Of a stretch of DNA of 64,000 bases, positions 61,875 to 64,000 are shown piece by piece. The translations under genes were made by a program, and so were the position numbers. The notes under the pieces were generated by a model. That model made no database searches and was not told the DNA's origin. It worked only from the letters and a program-made list of their open reading frames with translations. Source of the DNA: Allium sativum. Lineage: Eukaryota > Streptophyta > Magnoliopsida > Asparagales > Amaryllidaceae. Positions within the stretch are counted from its first letter, which is position 1. Each line of letters starts with the position of its first letter. The DNA lies in the NCBI GenBank assembly GCA_030737875.1, contig CM060910.1, positions 615,611,303 through 615,675,302 of the forward strand, given 5' to 3'.

Positions 61875-62225
61875 ATGGGAGGAAAACCGCTTTATGGGAC
61901 TGAGACGTTGTCGAGGCTAGAAGTTGGTTGAACGAAGTGGAGGACTTGTTGGTACCTTTGAGATAGATGATGGGAGGAAGGTTCAACCAGCTGCTTGGTT
62001 AATGAAGGATGAAGCTTCATTTTGGTGGAAGGTCACGAATGGAGAACGTACATGGGAGACATGGATAGGACACACGATAAGAAAGTGGATCCAAAGAAGG
62101 GCATTTGCTTCAACTGTGGTGAGATAGGACACTTCACTAGGGACTTCCCGAAGAAACGAGGACAAGGGAAGAGGGCAGGACCAACTGCTGGAGGGAAGGC
62201 GAACACTTTCGAGGCTAGTGGATAG
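61875..62225 (+). pseudogene. gag: A2 collapsed gag (capsid piece joined to zinc knuckle)
   Basis: MGGKPLYGTETLSRL at the ATG (61875), a frameshift into EARSWLNEVEDLL, then FEIDDGRKVQPAAWLMKDEA and FWWKVTNGERTW, matching A1's capsid. Around 62075 the frame jumps to DKKVDPKKGICFNCGEIGHF, so the rest of the capsid (about 110 residues in A1) is deleted. The knuckle reads C-X2-C-X4-H-X4-F: the last Cys is Phe. Only one knuckle remains, then TFEASG and stop (62223). No pol follows. Confidence 0.88.
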
Positions 62226-63264
62226 GATAGGATTAGGATAACTTTCTGTAGGGGGTTTTATTTCTTTATCTGATTGTTGAAATAAAACTCATTCTGATTC
62301 TGGCATTTTGATTCTGTAATCGATACTCTGCACTTTAATACTAGTATTGTTTTTGATTCCGCTGTAGACTCAAACCCATAAAGGTTATGACTCATCTGCT
62401 TGTGATAAATTGGGGTTTGAGGGATATCTGTGTTAGGCGTCAAGTATGACGCATACATTCTGAGTTTTCGTGGGGTATGATTTTATCATGCTTAGCTTCC
62501 TAAGAATCATTAGGGAACCTGATCTGTACCAGTAGTCTGTAAATATCTAAATATTTTTGATAGGATTTCCAGTTTTGACATTGTCTAAAGAAGGTAATCC
62601 TCTGGGCGTCAATTTGATGTTGGTTTCGGTCTTTGGGGCCGATACTTAGGACCCATGTCTAATGGGAACCAAATTTTCGTTCTATCTGTACTCGCTTCCA
62701 TCATTCGACTGTATCCTATCGATCGAATATTTGAACTTTAGGTAGAAATTAATGGGTGTAAACATGTGTTTGAGACATGTTATGTTTGATGGTTGCAAGT
62801 GGATGCAAGTGGTTGCTAGTGGTTGCCTGTGGATGCATATACACACACTAGGCACTAGATCGGCTCGAAAACACTCTCATACTGCAAATGGATGGATGAG
62901 CATTTTTCAATTCTTGTGGATGCAAAATGGTTGATTCAGCACATGGATGTTGCATTTGAGTGAATGATTGTGCACTCATATAGAAATAATATATATCATC
63001 AGAATTCTATTGCATACATGTTGGACTCATGGCACTGACATAATTCGCATTAAGGTGGTCAACTGAATCAGTAGACCGCCTGATCTTTGCATTAGATAAG
63101 GAACATATACACACACTTTTGCATATGTTCATAAAACATTAGAAGTTTTCTAAGGTCAATGGATGCTTGTGGATGATGGTTGAGTAGATGGGTGATTGGA
63201 TGGTAGGACACATTCTTCTTAACTTGAAGATTTCGGGGACGAAATCCTTTTAAGTGGGGGAGAT
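62226..63264 (+). other. A2 interior, non-coding, with polypurine tract
   Basis: No gene. Includes TTCCGCTGTAGAC (62350) and the GTTGGTTTCGGTC module (62611-62650), both otherwise LTR features, suggesting that part is derived from another LTR. GTGGTTGC/GTGGATGC repeats at 62790-62835. Ends with TTTCGGGGACGAAATCC and the polypurine tract AAGTGGGGGAGA (63252-63263). Confidence 0.8.
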
Positions 63265-64000
63265 TGTAACACCCCGTGTATTCTATAACTGTGAAAGTCA
63301 TAAATTAAAGTAAAATTAATTTCAAATCAAAGAATTAAGGGAAAACGGGATACGCCATTGCGTTCGTCTCAGAATTCTGCTTGAGATAGAGTCTGAGTTT
63401 GCGTAAAACGGATATCGTATGAAGAAGTTATGGACGAACGAAGTTGGGCGAAAAACCGGAAAACGGGTCAGAATGCACTGGCGCACTTGGGAAGTGCGCC
63501 AGAACAAAAATGCACTGGTGCACTTGGGAAGTGCGCCAGTACATTTTTGACCTGGCGCACCTGCCAAGTGCGCCCAGGTCAAAAATGACCTGCTGGCCAG
63601 GTCTGGTCTAGCCCTGGCTGGCCAGGTCTGGGTTTGGTCGATTTTCAGAAGCTTGCTTTGTCATTAGGGCTAGGTGGCAGGCTCTAATTGGTCTCTCTTT
63701 CGAATGAATGGCTACGCTCAATCCAAGCAACATCGATGGTCCTAATCAGTTCATAAACTCTATAAAAATGACCCTAGACTCTACCTAACCTAAGTCTCTA
63801 ACACAATTCTCTAGCCTCCATTGCTCTCTTCTTCTAATTAAAAATAAAAATGGCGTCGCTACTCTGCTAGAATCAAAACTAAAAGTCAATCAACATCATC
63901 CTAAATTCAAATTTGAGATAAAAGCTTCTGCAACAATTCTGTAACAACTAAAGTTCTTTCTTTAATCCAATCATGGCAAGTACAGTTATTTTCCGCTATA
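63265..64000 (+). repeat. A2 3' LTR, first 736 bp
   Basis: TGTAACACCCCGTG start, colinear with 57986-58720 with about eleven substitutions and one 1-bp indel by eye. Cut by the window end. Confidence 0.94.

Larger units (their letters stand above)
57986..64000 (+). mobile_element. Internally deleted gypsy element A2, running off the window
   Basis: 5' LTR 57986-61631, primer site 61634-61645, interior 61632-63264 (1.6 kb), polypurine tract, 3' LTR from 63265. Left flank CTTTG (57981-57985). U3 and gag match A1, so it is a deletion derivative of that family with only a collapsed gag. The visible 735 bp of the two LTRs differ at about a dozen sites, so it is the youngest datable insertion here. 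Confidence 0.94.

Noticed and set aside
61875..62225. Host CCHC zinc-finger gene
   Set aside because: Its capsid segment, knuckle and place after an LTR and primer site match A1 gag.

Overview
The window is plant nuclear DNA built almost entirely from nested transposable elements. I found no convincing host gene, rRNA, tRNA gene or CRISPR array. Plant origin is inferred from Ty3/gypsy gag-pol of chromovirus type (an integrase followed by a chromodomain at 12455-12924), 12-nt primer-binding sites matching initiator tRNA-Met (TGGTATCAGAGC), LTRs several kb long with TGTAAC starts, and Harbinger-, Mutator- and hAT-type miniature elements. The species cannot be told. Such density suggests heterochromatin or a pericentromere, but that is inference.

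Layout. 1-6764: minus-strand Ty3/gypsy element A1 (gag, protease, RT, RNase H, integrase, one 3.16-kb LTR), running off the left edge. 6765-8880: fragment of an LTR (H) of the E/G family, into which A1 inserted. 8881-33528 and beyond: minus-strand gypsy element B, a chromovirus with decayed gag-pol and two likely spliceosomal introns. Its integrase is split by G (12925-26786), a non-autonomous element with 6.4-kb LTRs and a 1-kb non-coding interior. B's right LTR is interrupted at 33529 by C, a non-autonomous minus-strand element. C is itself broken by F (33611-41330, a solo LTR carrying three DNA transposons), by E (42589-53818, a complete plus-strand non-autonomous element with a perfect 5-bp target duplication), by a hAT miniature element (54632-55273) and by D (57526 onward). 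D is broken by A2 (57986 to the window end), an internally deleted plus-strand relative of A1. Nesting reaches at least four levels (B > C > F > small DNA elements; B > C > D > A2).

How the pieces relate. A1 and A2 are one family: A1 has the genes, A2 keeps long LTRs, primer site, polypurine tract and a collapsed gag. B, C, E and G share the sequence just downstream of the primer site and most of the end before the polypurine tract, while only B has genes. That pattern fits C, E and G being copied by proteins from a B-like element. The most notable signals are (i) a small hairpin with compensating base changes next to the primer site in B, C, E and G, tandemly triplicated in E; (ii) two well-formed GT-AG introns in gag and integrase of B; (iii) arrays of short palindromes inside the LTRs; and (iv) short non-coding modules shared by otherwise different LTR families.
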